Shown here: positions 34,024 through 43,469 of the stretch, one piece after another | Position numbering within the stretch: position 1 is the stretch's first letter | How the letters are laid out: the number at the start of each line of letters is the position of its first letter | DNA from: Paenibacillus sp. LHD-38 | Lineage (GTDB): Bacteria; Bacillota; Bacilli; Paenibacillales; Paenibacillaceae | Assembly (NCBI RefSeq): GCF_031157315.1 | Contig: NZ_JAVIFU010000014.1 | Location: 1 to 64,000, forward strand | Length of the DNA: 64,000 nt | Direction: 5' to 3' | Notes under the pieces: generated by a model | The model's input: only the letters and a program-made list of their open reading frames with translations | Database searches by the model: none | What the model was told of the DNA's origin: nothing | Program-made: the position numbers and the translations under genes

Positions 34024-36042
34024 GTGATATATGTGGGAACTAACTACCATCCTCATGATTGGCCAAAGAGTCGTTGGCCAGAGGATATTGACTTAATGAA
34101 GGAAGCCGGATTCAATCTAGTACGTCTTGGTCATCTCTGCTGGGATAGCTTTGAGCCCTCGGAAGGTTATTATACCTTTGAGTGGTTCGATGAGGTGATG
34201 CAATTGTTTAATGATGCAGGGATGAAGGTCGTACTCGATATTGCGACACGTCCTTCCCCAACATGGCTTCATAAGAAATACCCAGAGATTGATCTTGTCG
34301 ACCGTAATGGTAACCGACTGCCTGCGGTTCACCGTTATATGGAAGACGTAGGCAATCCTATGTTTCAAGAGTACGCGTTTCGATTCGCTGAAGCCATAAC
34401 TAAGCGGTACGCTGAGCATCCCGCGTTATATGCATTCGGCTTATGCAATGAGGTTGGCAGTGGTATGCCCAGCTTTTCTACTGAGGCACGCAAGCGGTAT
34501 GTCCAATGGCTAAGGCGAAAATACGACAGTATCGAGCAGCTAAATAAGGCATGGGCTTCTCATAGGTGGTCCCGGAGTCTGAATAGCTTCGAAGATGCCG
34601 AGTTTCCGGTAGCCGGTGCTCTAAACGGAGCGCCGGAGAGAATGCTGGATATGTGGAGGTTTTTCTCGGATGAGCAGCTTGCTTATCTTCATGGCTTAAG
34701 CCAGATTGTCAGAAAATATGCACCGAATGCCAGAGAATCGACGAATCACTGGGGTGAACACCCAGGGTATGGCTTCGATTACTTAAAGGAATACGGTAAC
34801 ATTTTTGATTTGCCGGGAATTGGATTCTACCCTGGAGTTAATCCAGAAGACCGCAACGCGCTTTTTGGCGCATGTTTTGGAATGATTCACCGGATCGGCG
34901 AGTTGGATAAGCCGATATGGTGCCTGGAATTCCAGACGGGCTCCTTTGGAGCCTACGCACCCCCGAAGGGTAGTCTGAGGATGTATGCATATCTGTCATT
35001 ACTTTTCCGGGCAGAAGCGGTATGTGCCTGGACGTGGCGATCAATGCTAGGCGGTGAAGAGCAGTATTTGTTTGGTCTACTCGATCATGACGGACGTCCT
35101 GGAAGAAAGTTGGACGAATATCGCCGATTTGCTCATGAGATGGAGATACTGAAGGATGTTGGTCTTCCCTATATGCCACAGCCAGAAGTGGCTCTTGCTT
35201 ACTCTTTCGAATCGTTTAAAGTATCCGAAAATCAAAAAGGGTATTACAAAACAGCATACATTGAACAGATGATGCAAACCTTTTTGGCCATTAACTCGGA
35301 TAATGTCGACTGCAATATGGTGAATCTTCGCAATATCGAGAAGAACTATAAGCTTCTCATCGTTCCCGGACATTGTATGATGGACGAAGCGACTGCCCAA
35401 TCAATCAGACAATTCGTGGAGCAGGGAGGGACAGTCGTTATGACGGCTTATTCTGCCAAAGTGGATGAACACAATCGCGTATTCGACACATCTTTGCCAG
35501 GCAGGCTTAGCGATGTATTCGGAATCCGCGCGAATGCTTTTGAACGTCCGATTTACCATCATTCTGATGTCAATGAAGGCGGACTTCAAAAGAAAAAAAT
35601 GGACCTTCGACGTGAACATCCAAAAATCAGAATTGGAAACGAAAATTTGGAAATAACGATTGATTATTATGAAATACTGGAGCCAGATACAGCAGAGATA
35701 TTGGCCTCCTTCACTAATTTGGAGATGGAATTGCCTGCGATTACTGTGAATGCTTACGGTAAGGGGAAAGCGGTTTACGTAGCCATTCCGGCTCAAATTG
35801 ACCTTATGAATAAACTGTTGAACCAATTTTACGTACAGCTTGATATACAGAAGGGACCGGAAACGCCAATGGGCGTTACTGCAAGGCGGATTGGGGAATA
35901 TGTAATGTACGTGAACACGACTTCTCTGGAGCAATCTGTTACCCTTTCTGGAAGTGGCAAAGGCTTGACGACGGATCGGATTTACGAAAGTAGTTTGCAA
36001 TTAGCTCCGTATGAAGTTGAAGTCTGTCAAATGAACATTTGA
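34024..36042 (+). CDS. Glycoside hydrolase family 42 beta-galactosidase-like enzyme
   Basis: GTG 34024 is preferred because GAGGTG lies 8 nt upstream and relatives begin right before YVGTNYHPHDWP; ATG 34006 has no ribosome site. The 672-residue protein shows the GH42 barrel: GFNLVRLGHLCWDSFEPSEG, DIATRPSPTWLHKKYPEI, the acid/base Glu143 in GLCNEVGSG and the nucleophile Glu302 in WCLEFQTGSFG, followed by a glutamine-amidotransferase-like trimerisation domain (KLLIVPGHCMMDE) and a small beta domain. No signal peptide. It is the first gene of the plus-strand side of system 2 and shares the direct-repeat element with its neighbours. Confidence 0.9.
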   Translation: MIYVGTNYHPHDWPKSRWPEDIDLMKEAGFNLVRLGHLCWDSFEPSEGYYTFEWFDEVMQLFNDAGMKVVLDIATRPSPTWLHKKYPEIDLVDRNGNRLPAVHRYMEDVGNPMFQEYAFRFAEAITKRYAEHPALYAFGLCNEVGSGMPSFSTEARKRYVQWLRRKYDSIEQLNKAWASHRWSRSLNSFEDAEFPVAGALNGAPERMLDMWRFFSDEQLAYLHGLSQIVRKYAPNARESTNHWGEHPGYGFDYLKEYGNIFDLPGIGFYPGVNPEDRNALFGACFGMIHRIGELDKPIWCLEFQTGSFGAYAPPKGSLRMYAYLSLLFRAEAVCAWTWRSMLGGEEQYLFGLLDHDGRPGRKLDEYRRFAHEMEILKDVGLPYMPQPEVALAYSFESFKVSENQKGYYKTAYIEQMMQTFLAINSDNVDCNMVNLRNIEKNYKLLIVPGHCMMDEATAQSIRQFVEQGGTVVMTAYSAKVDEHNRVFDTSLPGRLSDVFGIRANAFERPIYHHSDVNEGGLQKKKMDLRREHPKIRIGNENLEITIDYYEILEPDTAEILASFTNLEMELPAITVNAYGKGKAVYVAIPAQIDLMNKLLNQFYVQLDIQKGPETPMGVTARRIGEYVMYVNTTSLEQSVTLSGSGKGLTTDRIYESSLQLAPYEVEVCQMNI

Positions 36043-36070
36043 ATATAAAAGGTTTATGTGGACTAATCTT

Positions 36071-36108
36071 AAAAATGCCCTAGTTTCTCCCCAAATCTGC
36101 CTGTTTAT
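36071..36108 (+). promoter_or_regulatory. 21-bp direct-repeat element, copy C (binding-protein gene of system 2)
   Basis: AAAAATGCCCTAGT, then CCCCAAATC, then TGCCTGTTTAT. CCT cores at 36079 and 36100 are 21 bp apart. A -10-like TATAAA at 36120 follows and is overlapped by a cre-like site. Confidence 0.6.
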
Positions 36109-36110
36109 CA

Positions 36111-36177
36111 TGAAAGCGCTATAAACTATTCTATTTGTAAGCGCACACAGTGCACCATGCTCTTGATAGCGCTTGAA
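36111..36177. promoter_or_regulatory. Cluster of three cre-like (CcpA) sites
   Basis: TGAAAGCGCTATAA (36111), TGTAAGCGCACACA (36136) and, on the minus strand, TTCAAGCGCTATCA (36164-36177) each differ from TGNAANCGNTNNCA at one position. The first overlaps the -10 and the others lie in the leader of the substrate-binding protein gene, so glucose-type catabolite repression of system 2 import is likely. Confidence 0.55.
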
Positions 36178-36203
36178 AATCATATGAAATAAGGGGGAAA
36201 AAC

Positions 36204-37802
36204 ATGTTTAGAAAAAAAAGTGTTGTATTACTGTTGATCACAGTGATCATAACGGGTATTATTGCCGGCTGTTCATCGAATTCATCGAATCAGAATGGCA
36301 ACGAACCATCATCAACGGGATCGGACAATACGTCTGGCCAGTCACAAGCGGACAACGAAATCGTCGATCTCGAAGTATGGAACGGAAACACCGGATTCAA
36401 GGGTGTGGAGAAAGGAAGCCCCTTATACAATTTCTACGTGGATCTGTTAGGCGTCGGTTACATTAGCCCGTATGTCGAATGGAACGGCGGAACCGATTAT
36501 TTGAATGCTTTAAACACCAAAATCGCTGCCGGGGAAATGCCTAACGTTTTTCTGCCTTTCAATGGTAATGAAGCCGATCTTGCACGGAACGGCGCGATTG
36601 CCGACTTGACGGAGCTATTGCCGAAGTATGCGCCGAAGCTATGGGAACGCATCTCGGAAGAGGTATGGAATATCGTGAAAGCCAACGATCCAACGGGCCA
36701 AGGGCGTATATACTGGGTGCCGGGCATCAACTCTTACGAGAAAACGACAGGATTGATTCGCAAAGATTGGCTTGAGAAGCTTGGGCTGGAGATGCCGCAA
36801 ACGCAGGCGGAATACGTCAATGCTCTGAAAGCGTTTAAGGAGAAGGATCCGAATAGCAACAACAAGGCAGATGAAATCCCAACTGGCGGCCGCGAGAATG
36901 CCCGTTGGATGGACCATCTCTTTAACCAGTACGGTGTCGCTATGCTGGAAGGCTTCCCTGATTGGGATATATACGACGGGAAGTTAACATTCTCCGCAGT
37001 AACTCCGAACATGAAGGATGCACTAGCGTTTATCTCTGCTTTGTACAAAGAAAAACTGTTGGATCAGGAAACCTTCCTTAACGATAAAGCGGCATGGGAC
37101 GGTAAAATCGACAATAATACCGTCGGCAATTACTATCACTGGGGCCAAGGAGCTTTCGAACATCTGGAGAAACTCGAGCTAGCGGCTGGAGTGAAAGCCG
37201 ACATCGCGGTTCTGCCTGTTCTTGAAGCACCGGGTTACGAAGGGAAAGGCTATATCTCTACGAAACAAGTTGGCAGACCTGAATGGGTCGTTAGCGCGCA
37301 GCAAGACGAGAAACATCTGATTGCGAGTTTGAAATTCCTCAACTCAATCGCCGATGAATCCAAATGGCTCGATATATACATGGGCGTCGAAGGGATGCAT
37401 CATGAGGTCGTTGATGGTAAGAAAGTAAAGTTGCCAGAGGACAAGAGCACGCAACAGAACGGCGTGTCTCCATTCTATCAGTTCGGCTCTATGGAATTCC
37501 AAGAGAATCTCTTGCTGGAGAGCGCAACACAGGAAAACAAGTGGCGTTATGATCAAAGCATTAACAACATGAGAGAACTGCAGCAATTCGTGAAAGTGAT
37601 TGAGGGAGATGGTTTGCCTTCTAGCATTTACGAGAATTATCCCGACATTAGGAATAATACGCTTTGGTTTGAATACGCGACTAAGATCATTATCGGTACG
37701 TATCCGATCGAGAAATTCGACGAGTTTGTCGAGAAGTGGAACAAGTCCGGTGGCGAGGAAGTTACTAAGAAAGCCAGAGAATGGTATGCCAAAGTGAAAT
37801 AA
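36204..37802 (+). CDS. Sugar ABC substrate-binding lipoprotein (LplA/YtcQ type), system 2
   Basis: The 532-residue protein starts with a lipoprotein signal ending in IIAGC and a Ser/Asn/Gly-rich linker. The larger size and the motifs GEMPNVFLPFNGNEADLARN, YWVPGINSYEKTTGLIRKDW and WVVSAQQDEKHLIASLKFLN place it with the LplA/YtcQ-type oligosaccharide-binding proteins. GGGGGAAA precedes the ATG. It delivers a glycan to the permeases at 37892 and 38814. Upstream are a direct-repeat element and three cre-like sites. A hairpin between it and the first permease could raise binding-protein levels relative to the channel. Confidence 0.9.
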   Translation: MFRKKSVVLLLITVIITGIIAGCSSNSSNQNGNEPSSTGSDNTSGQSQADNEIVDLEVWNGNTGFKGVEKGSPLYNFYVDLLGVGYISPYVEWNGGTDYLNALNTKIAAGEMPNVFLPFNGNEADLARNGAIADLTELLPKYAPKLWERISEEVWNIVKANDPTGQGRIYWVPGINSYEKTTGLIRKDWLEKLGLEMPQTQAEYVNALKAFKEKDPNSNNKADEIPTGGRENARWMDHLFNQYGVAMLEGFPDWDIYDGKLTFSAVTPNMKDALAFISALYKEKLLDQETFLNDKAAWDGKIDNNTVGNYYHWGQGAFEHLEKLELAAGVKADIAVLPVLEAPGYEGKGYISTKQVGRPEWVVSAQQDEKHLIASLKFLNSIADESKWLDIYMGVEGMHHEVVDGKKVKLPEDKSTQQNGVSPFYQFGSMEFQENLLLESATQENKWRYDQSINNMRELQQFVKVIEGDGLPSSIYENYPDIRNNTLWFEYATKIIIGTYPIEKFDEFVEKWNKSGGEEVTKKAREWYAKVK

Positions 37803-37830
37803 TTTAAGCCGCAATATTTTTGAAGAATGG

Positions 37831-37860
37831 AGGGCAATCTATTTTTAGGGTTGCCCTTTC
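37831..37860 (+). terminator. Attenuator-like hairpin between binding protein and permease
   Basis: AGGGCAA pairs with TTGCCCT across a 13-nt loop, followed by TTC only; probably a partial terminator or message stabiliser. Confidence 0.5.
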
Positions 37861-37891
37861 ATTATAAAGAGAAGGAGTGGAGGGACTACCA

Positions 37892-38812
37892 ATGAACACA
37901 GCATCTTCTTCGAAAGGACTGGTTCACAATGTTCGACGTCACTGGCCATTGTATGTCATGGCGATACCGGGCATTGCCTTTTTTATCATTTTCAAATTTA
38001 TACCCATGGGTGGATCGATCATTGCATTTCAGGAGTATTCCGTGTTTAAAGGAATGCTCGAAAGTACTTGGGTCGGCTTCAGGCATTTTGAGATTCTGTT
38101 TAATTCCCCTGACTTTTACCGAATATTCACGAATACGTTGATTCTAGGATTTCTAAAAATCGCTATCGTCTTCCCCGTGCCGATCGTGATCGCTTTGTTT
38201 CTCAATGAAGTTAGATTGGCTGTGCTGAAAAAAAGCATACAAACAGCGCTCTACATTCCGCATTTTCTATCATGGGTTATCATCGCGGGCATTGCATTCG
38301 ATGTATTCTCGCTCAGCGGGATGTTCAACGCAATTCGAGACTGGTTAGGCATGGAGCCTATCTTACTTATGCAGCAAGAAGAGTCCTTTCGCTGGATTTA
38401 TGTTTTAACTGGCATTTGGCGGGATGCGGGCTGGGGGACGATCGTCTACCTCGCCGCGATCAGCGCCATTGATGCAGAAGTATATGAGGCGGCCGTCATC
38501 GACGGGGCATCACGATTAAAACAAATGATTCATATCACGCTGCCTCTGCTAATTCCGACCATTCTAGTGCTCTTCCTACTCGATCTGGGGAATTTTATGG
38601 AACTTGGATTCGACCATGTCTACAACTTGTTGACTCCAATGACTTATTCCGTAGGCGATATCATCGACACATATGTATTCAGGACTGGTATTCAGGAAGC
38701 GCGCTATAGCTTTGCTACGGCTGTTGGTCTTTTTCAAGCCGTTATCGGTTTTGTATTGGTCCTATTATTCAATCGGTTATCAAAAAAAGTTTCGGGCGGG
38801 GGGTTATGGTAA
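37892..38812 (+). CDS. Sugar ABC transporter permease (LplB type), system 2
   Basis: ATG 37892 has GGAGGG 7 nt upstream; GTG 37877 lies inside the ribosome site. The 306-residue membrane protein begins with the usual HWPLYVMAIPGIAFFIIFKF and has the coupling loop EVYEAAVIDGASRLKQMIHI near residue 205, ending with DTYVFRTGIQEARYSFATAV, typical of LplB. It forms the channel with the next gene, which starts one base after its stop. Confidence 0.92.
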   Translation: MNTASSSKGLVHNVRRHWPLYVMAIPGIAFFIIFKFIPMGGSIIAFQEYSVFKGMLESTWVGFRHFEILFNSPDFYRIFTNTLILGFLKIAIVFPVPIVIALFLNEVRLAVLKKSIQTALYIPHFLSWVIIAGIAFDVFSLSGMFNAIRDWLGMEPILLMQQEESFRWIYVLTGIWRDAGWGTIVYLAAISAIDAEVYEAAVIDGASRLKQMIHITLPLLIPTILVLFLLDLGNFMELGFDHVYNLLTPMTYSVGDIIDTYVFRTGIQEARYSFATAVGLFQAVIGFVLVLLFNRLSKKVSGGGLW

Positions 38813-38813
38813 G

Positions 38814-39683
38814 ATGATATCTTTGTCCTTTGGAGAAAGAGTGCTGCAGACCCTTATAATCATTTTACTTTGCATCGTTGCAGTAATCGCCCTCGTACCG
38901 CTCATTTCGGTGCTTTCCGTATCGTTCAGCTCAAGATTGCCGGTTGAATTGAATGCGGTGTCTTTCTGGCCGCAAGGTTTCACTTTGGATTCGTGGAAGT
39001 ATGTGCTGGACAGACTGGATCTGTGGAGATCTTTCACGATTACGTTAGTTTCGACGGTTATCGGTACGGTGTTGAGCTTGCTCATTACAGCTTTGACCGC
39101 ATACCCTTTGACGAAGAAAGCATTTAAGCTTGGAAGGTTAGTGATGATTGCGGCAGTCATTACGATGGTTTTTAAGGCACCGCTTATTCCTTACTTTCTT
39201 ACCGTGAAAGAGATCGGGCTTTATAACAATCCATTGGTACTGTTTATACCGCATATCCTAACAGCATTCAACCTTGTTATCATGAGAACGTTCTTTCAAC
39301 AATTTCCTGCAGAATTAGAGGAAGCAGCCGTCGTGGAAGGCGCAGGATACTTCAGAACGTTGTTCAGTCTTGTCCTTCCGTTGTCCAAGGCTGTGCTTGC
39401 AACACTAGGGCTGTTCTATGCGGTTGTAATTTGGAATCAATTCCAACATCCATTGCTCTTCATTAATGATCCCGATTGGTTCCCGCTTCAACTCAAGATC
39501 AGGCAGTTCATTACGAGCGACAATGAATTACCGATCATTGGCGATATCTCCCAAATTAATTATAATGCAAGGACTTTGCGGTCCGTTACAATCGCGTTTT
39601 CCATCGTTCCAATTATCATCGTCTACCCGTTCCTGCAAAAGTACTTTGTGAAAGGCGCAATGCTTGGTTCCGTAAAAGGCTAA
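38814..39683 (+). CDS. Sugar ABC transporter permease (YtcP type), system 2
   Basis: The start at 38814 is one base after the LplB stop; a longer frame from 38673 only overlaps that gene. The 289-residue protein has six membrane segments, FSSRLPVELNAVSFWPQGF after the first one, and the coupling loop ELEEAAVVEGAGYFRTLFSL. It ends KYFVKGAMLGSVKG, the standard YtcP terminus. The ATPase partner is not in the window. Confidence 0.92.
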   Translation: MISLSFGERVLQTLIIILLCIVAVIALVPLISVLSVSFSSRLPVELNAVSFWPQGFTLDSWKYVLDRLDLWRSFTITLVSTVIGTVLSLLITALTAYPLTKKAFKLGRLVMIAAVITMVFKAPLIPYFLTVKEIGLYNNPLVLFIPHILTAFNLVIMRTFFQQFPAELEEAAVVEGAGYFRTLFSLVLPLSKAVLATLGLFYAVVIWNQFQHPLLFINDPDWFPLQLKIRQFITSDNELPIIGDISQINYNARTLRSVTIAFSIVPIIIVYPFLQKYFVKGAMLGSVKG

Positions 39684-39778
39684 TATTCGCACCTGCCGCC
39701 TGCATCGTGTACAATTTAATGGAAAGCGATAGGTTCCATGGAGAGTAGCTAATACTATGCGGAGACAGGGGATCCTAC

Positions 39779-41581
39779 ATGGCACATAGGTCTATACGGA
39801 AACGAATCGGAGCATGGAAGCTGCGGAATAAACTGATGATCAGTTATTTCGTGGCTTCTATTGTTCCGATTATTGTCATTAGCATTACGGTTTACCAGAT
39901 ATCCTCGAAGAGCGTGGAGGAGGCTTCACAGGAGTTTGCATCTCTATATATTTCGCAAGCCACGACAAACCTGGATCTGTTTTTGGATCAGCACGACAAA
40001 TCAACCCGATCAGTATTGCTTGAAAGAGATATTATGAAAATATTGGGCAGCGAAACGCCTTTCTCTATGGATCAAACCATTGAGAACAAAAAAGTTCTTC
40101 AAAGATTCTTCGGGCGATTGTCAGAGGTATATCCGGAAATTGAATCGATTATGCTCGTTGATGTGCGAGGCGACATTCACCATTTCACCAAAGCAGCGGA
40201 CACGGTAAACACATCGGTTTTACAAGAACAACATTGGTACGGAAGCATTAGAGAATCAGAGCATTCCATGTTTGTAACAGCAGTACACGACAAATCCTAT
40301 TACAACCATGACAAAGGCGGTGCCGCATTTACAGTCGGACGGGTATTATGGGATTACGACGGCTCCTATGCAGGAATGATTTTATTTGATATGGATCCAT
40401 CCAATCTTATACAATTGAGCAAAGATTTTTTGTCGATCGGAAATCGGTACGACATTCGTCTGATGATTACGGGCAATCATCATCAACTGATCTATCATTC
40501 TGATGCTGCGACGGGGAAAATTCCATGGAAACAAGTCATTGGCGCTGCCTACCGTTCAGAGAGTGCTGGGAGCAATAGCGATACAATCGTGCTATCACAT
40601 GAAGCGGGCGGCGGAGGATTCCTAATTAGCGCGGAAATTCCATTGGACAAACTTCTGGCTCGAATCAAAAGCATTGAACATGTTACAATATGGGCCATCA
40701 TTGTATCTTTGTTATTTATTATTATTATTTCTACTCTTTTCAGCTATCGCATTACCAGACCAATACTGGAATTGCGTAGAAGCATGAAGCAAGTAGAGCT
40801 AGGACAATATTCCGTTTTGAGTCCGGTCCCGTCGGCAAATGATGAAATCAGTGGGTTGATAAAGAGTTACAACAATATGATACAGAAAAACAAAGAGTTA
40901 ATCGAAGATGTTTATATTGCAGGGATTAAGCGAAAACAAGCGCAATTCCTAGCACTTCAAGCTCAGATTAATCCCCACATGCTTTACAATACTCTGGAGT
41001 CTATACGAATGAAGGCCGTTGTGAAGAGCCAGGATGATATTGCAGAAATGATTAAGAGGTTGGCGAGGATGTTCAAGCATTCGCTAGGCATGCAAGTCGA
41101 ACATAATCGGGTACGCAACGAGGTGGAATATGCGGCCAATTATTTATACCTACAAAACATTCGATACGATAACCGTTTCACCTTGGAAGTGAATCTGAGC
41201 GATCAGGTGCTGGACACGCAGATCATTCCAATTTCGTTTCAGCCAATCGTGGAAAATTGCATAAAGCATGGTTTTCAAGATTATTCTAAATCTTTGATTA
41301 TAAAAATCGAGGAGTCTCGCATCCCGCCGAACGATGTGCTGATTCGGATCGTGGATAACGGAAAGGTGTTATCTGACGAGAAGATGCGCAAAATCAATGC
41401 CATTTTACAACAAGACGTCGATGCGGGAGCGAATGCTATTGTGGATTTGGATACGATTCAAGGCATCGGCCTGCGCAATATTGCGGAGCGAATCAAGATG
41501 CAATATGGCGAACGCTACTATATAAAAATCGGATCGGAAGGAACGGGTACCTACGTTGAACTGTTGATTCCGCTCCAATAG
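39779..41581 (+). CDS. YesM-like sensor histidine kinase, system 2
   Basis: The 600-residue protein has a short cytosolic start, a first membrane segment (LMISYFVASIVPIIVISITV), a Cache-like external domain (residues about 40-300), a second membrane segment, a HAMP linker, and a His_kinase domain with LALQAQINPHMLYNTLESIR, where the His is the phosphoacceptor. The ATPase end has PIVENCIKHGF and GIGLRNIAERI. It probably senses sugar, directly or through the binding protein, and phosphorylates the response regulator 28 bp downstream. It follows the permease genes after 95 bp without a clear terminator. Confidence 0.92.
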   Translation: MAHRSIRKRIGAWKLRNKLMISYFVASIVPIIVISITVYQISSKSVEEASQEFASLYISQATTNLDLFLDQHDKSTRSVLLERDIMKILGSETPFSMDQTIENKKVLQRFFGRLSEVYPEIESIMLVDVRGDIHHFTKAADTVNTSVLQEQHWYGSIRESEHSMFVTAVHDKSYYNHDKGGAAFTVGRVLWDYDGSYAGMILFDMDPSNLIQLSKDFLSIGNRYDIRLMITGNHHQLIYHSDAATGKIPWKQVIGAAYRSESAGSNSDTIVLSHEAGGGGFLISAEIPLDKLLARIKSIEHVTIWAIIVSLLFIIIISTLFSYRITRPILELRRSMKQVELGQYSVLSPVPSANDEISGLIKSYNNMIQKNKELIEDVYIAGIKRKQAQFLALQAQINPHMLYNTLESIRMKAVVKSQDDIAEMIKRLARMFKHSLGMQVEHNRVRNEVEYAANYLYLQNIRYDNRFTLEVNLSDQVLDTQIIPISFQPIVENCIKHGFQDYSKSLIIKIEESRIPPNDVLIRIVDNGKVLSDEKMRKINAILQQDVDAGANAIVDLDTIQGIGLRNIAERIKMQYGERYYIKIGSEGTGTYVELLIPLQ

Positions 41582-41609
41582 ATGGTTAGTGAACAAGGAG
41601 GATGGGTCT

Positions 41610-42380
41610 GTGTACACAGTGATGCTGGTTGATGACGAGAAAGGGATCACAGACGGCTTGAAAGTGATCATCCCCCGATATTTACCGGAATGCCAAGTCA
41701 TCGGATGCGCATATGACGGGATCGATGGTGTTAATATGGTTCGAGATCTACGTCCAGATATAGTGATAACGGATATCCGCATGTTAAGGAAAGACGGATT
41801 AGAAATGGTTCAGACACTTGTTAACGAAGGCGTAGATACCAAATTCATAATCCTAAGTGGTTATTCGGAATTCGAGTACGCTAGGAAAGGTATGCACTTA
41901 GGTGTCAGATTTTATTTAAATAAGCCTATTGAAGAAGAGGAATTGCAGCATTGCGTGAGAAGCATCATTCGGGAGATCGATAAAGAAAGGGAAAAAGAAA
42001 ACACTCATGGAAAAGAAGCTAGTCTAGATATTAGCGTGGAAGAAGACGATTCCTTTTTGAAGAAGAATGTGATTGTCGAAATCAAACAGTATATCATCGC
42101 AAATTTCGAAAAAAACATTAGTTTAGCGGATTTATCGAATCGTTTCTTTATCAACATGCATTACCTAAGCCAGCTGTTCAAAGAGAAAACGGGTCAGACT
42201 TATTTGGAATATTTAACGCAAGTCAGAATCGAGCGATCCAAGGAGTTACTGGAGAAGAGCGAACTGAGAATCTATGAAATATGCCAAATGGTAGGTTATA
42301 CAGATACGACGCATTTCTCGAAGCTTTTCGAAAAAGCGGTAGGGTGCAAGCCGAGCGAGTACAAAAAAATGAGAAAATAA
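41610..42380 (+). CDS. YesN-like response regulator with AraC DNA-binding domain, system 2
   Basis: GTG 41610 is chosen because AAGGAGG lies 8 nt upstream; the GTG at 41589 has none. The 256-residue protein has a receiver domain (VDDEKG, phosphoacceptor Asp55 in VITDIRM, Lys in LNKPI) and a C-terminal AraC domain (ISLADLSNRFFINMHYLSQL and LRIYEICQMVGYTDTTHFSK). It is much shorter than the regulator of system 3, lacking a middle domain. It is the natural candidate to bind the three 21-bp direct-repeat elements near 33.6, 33.7 and 36.1 kb. Confidence 0.92.
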   Translation: MYTVMLVDDEKGITDGLKVIIPRYLPECQVIGCAYDGIDGVNMVRDLRPDIVITDIRMLRKDGLEMVQTLVNEGVDTKFIILSGYSEFEYARKGMHLGVRFYLNKPIEEEELQHCVRSIIREIDKEREKENTHGKEASLDISVEEDDSFLKKNVIVEIKQYIIANFEKNISLADLSNRFFINMHYLSQLFKEKTGQTYLEYLTQVRIERSKELLEKSELRIYEICQMVGYTDTTHFSKLFEKAVGCKPSEYKKMRK

Positions 42381-42382
42381 GA

Positions 42383-42412
42383 AAACCTGCTCTGTGGAGC
42401 AGGTTTGTTTTT
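42383..42412 (+). terminator. Intrinsic terminator of system 2
   Basis: AAACCTGCTC, loop TGTG, GAGCAGGTTT, then GTTTTT; the stem is 10 bp and perfect. Confidence 0.9.
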
Positions 42413-42466
42413 CGATATGGTAATATTCTACAATATCCCTAGTTTGAATATTAAATGTTTTTAAAA

Positions 42467-42513
42467 CGAGCTGTCCCGAAAGCAAATGAATCGGCTTTCG
42501 GGACAGCTTTTCG
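42467..42513. terminator. Bidirectional terminator between convergent genes
   Basis: A perfect 15-bp stem (AGCTGTCCCGAAAGC and its complement) with a 10-nt loop and TTTT on the plus side, A-rich on the other; it ends just before the alpha/beta hydrolase stop and serves that minus-strand gene. Confidence 0.8.
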
Positions 42514-42516
42514 TAA

Positions 42517-43428
42517 CTAAAAATGTTTTTTAATAAACTGTGCCGTTTCTTGAAGTACCTGTAAGCTTTCCGGCGTACCTCTTCCTGTGGTAGCGAAGGC
42601 ATGGAATGTACCGTCCCATTTCTGGTAATCCACTTGAACGCCCGCCATTTGAGCTTTTTCTGCTAAGAGATCCGCATCATCGGCAAGGACCTCGGTACTG
42701 TCCGTTACGATTTTCAGCGGAGGGAAGCCCTCGAAGTTACCATAGAGGGGAGAAATGTACGGATGGTCAGGGTTGTTATTAGGGAAGTATAAGGCCCTGA
42801 TCTCCGATTCTAGTTCAGCGCCAATAATAAAGTCTGTGGCACTAAATCTCGTTCTATCGATTTTACCTGTTACATCTGCAGGAGGGCTGTATAAAGTAAT
42901 GGATGTAGGAAGAGGTATTCCTGCATCCATTGCTCTTAAAGTTGTTACGAGTGAAAGGTTGGCTCCGGCACTGTCACCTATAAGTGAGATCTTGATTCCT
43001 GGGTACTTGGACAAAATTGCAATATATACGGTGAAACAATCGTCGGGAGCTGCAGGGTAAGGATGCTCTGGGGCAAGTCGATAAGATACCGAGTAAACGC
43101 GAAGCCCTGTTTCCCCAGCCAATTGTGATGCGAAACCTCTCGAGGCGCGTGCATTTCCGCATGTAAAACCGCCGCCATGTAAATAAATGATGATGTCGTC
43201 ACCCGACATTTGGTTAGGCGTAGACAGCTCAACTTCTACCCCGTTCAAATCTTCGGAAGTAAAGGTAACCCCTGGTTCTGAGGGCATTCTCTCCGATGCT
43301 GCGTTCATCGTTTCACGCAGTAAGGCGTAATCAATTTTCTCGACGGACTTTGTCATTCCTTGCATCTGCATCATTTGTTGCATTCTTTGTCTAAGCTGCA
43401 TCATTTCATTACTAGTTGCACGCGGCAT
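42517..43428 (-). CDS. Alpha/beta hydrolase, HSL-type esterase
   Basis: The 303-residue protein is a hormone-sensitive-lipase-like esterase. HGGGFTCG is the oxyanion motif, LIGDSAGANLSL holds the nucleophile Ser, LADDADLL the acid and DGTFHAF the His. SYRLAPEHPYPAAPDD is a typical family segment. GGAGGAGG precedes the ATG. There is no signal peptide, so it is cytosolic and acts on short-chain esters. It is divergent from a TetR gene, with an operator-like sequence in its leader that also occurs in front of the carboxylesterase gene 13 kb away. Confidence 0.92.
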   Translation of the reverse strand: MPRATSNEMMQLRQRMQQMMQMQGMTKSVEKIDYALLRETMNAASERMPSEPGVTFTSEDLNGVEVELSTPNQMSGDDIIIYLHGGGFTCGNARASRGFASQLAGETGLRVYSVSYRLAPEHPYPAAPDDCFTVYIAILSKYPGIKISLIGDSAGANLSLVTTLRAMDAGIPLPTSITLYSPPADVTGKIDRTRFSATDFIIGAELESEIRALYFPNNNPDHPYISPLYGNFEGFPPLKIVTDSTEVLADDADLLAEKAQMAGVQVDYQKWDGTFHAFATTGRGTPESLQVLQETAQFIKKHF

Positions 43429-43448
43429 ATAAATCCTCCTCCAATTTA

Positions 43449-43469
43449 AATAAACACTTGTTGACTTCG
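43449..43469 (-). promoter_or_regulatory. Operator candidate in front of the alpha/beta hydrolase
   Basis: On the minus strand CGAAGTCAACAA is followed by GTGTTTA, giving TCAACA-N2-TGTT; the first 12 bases are identical to 29840-29851. A related inverted repeat CAACA-N6-TGTTG lies at 43547-43562 in the leader of the TetR gene. Confidence 0.5.
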
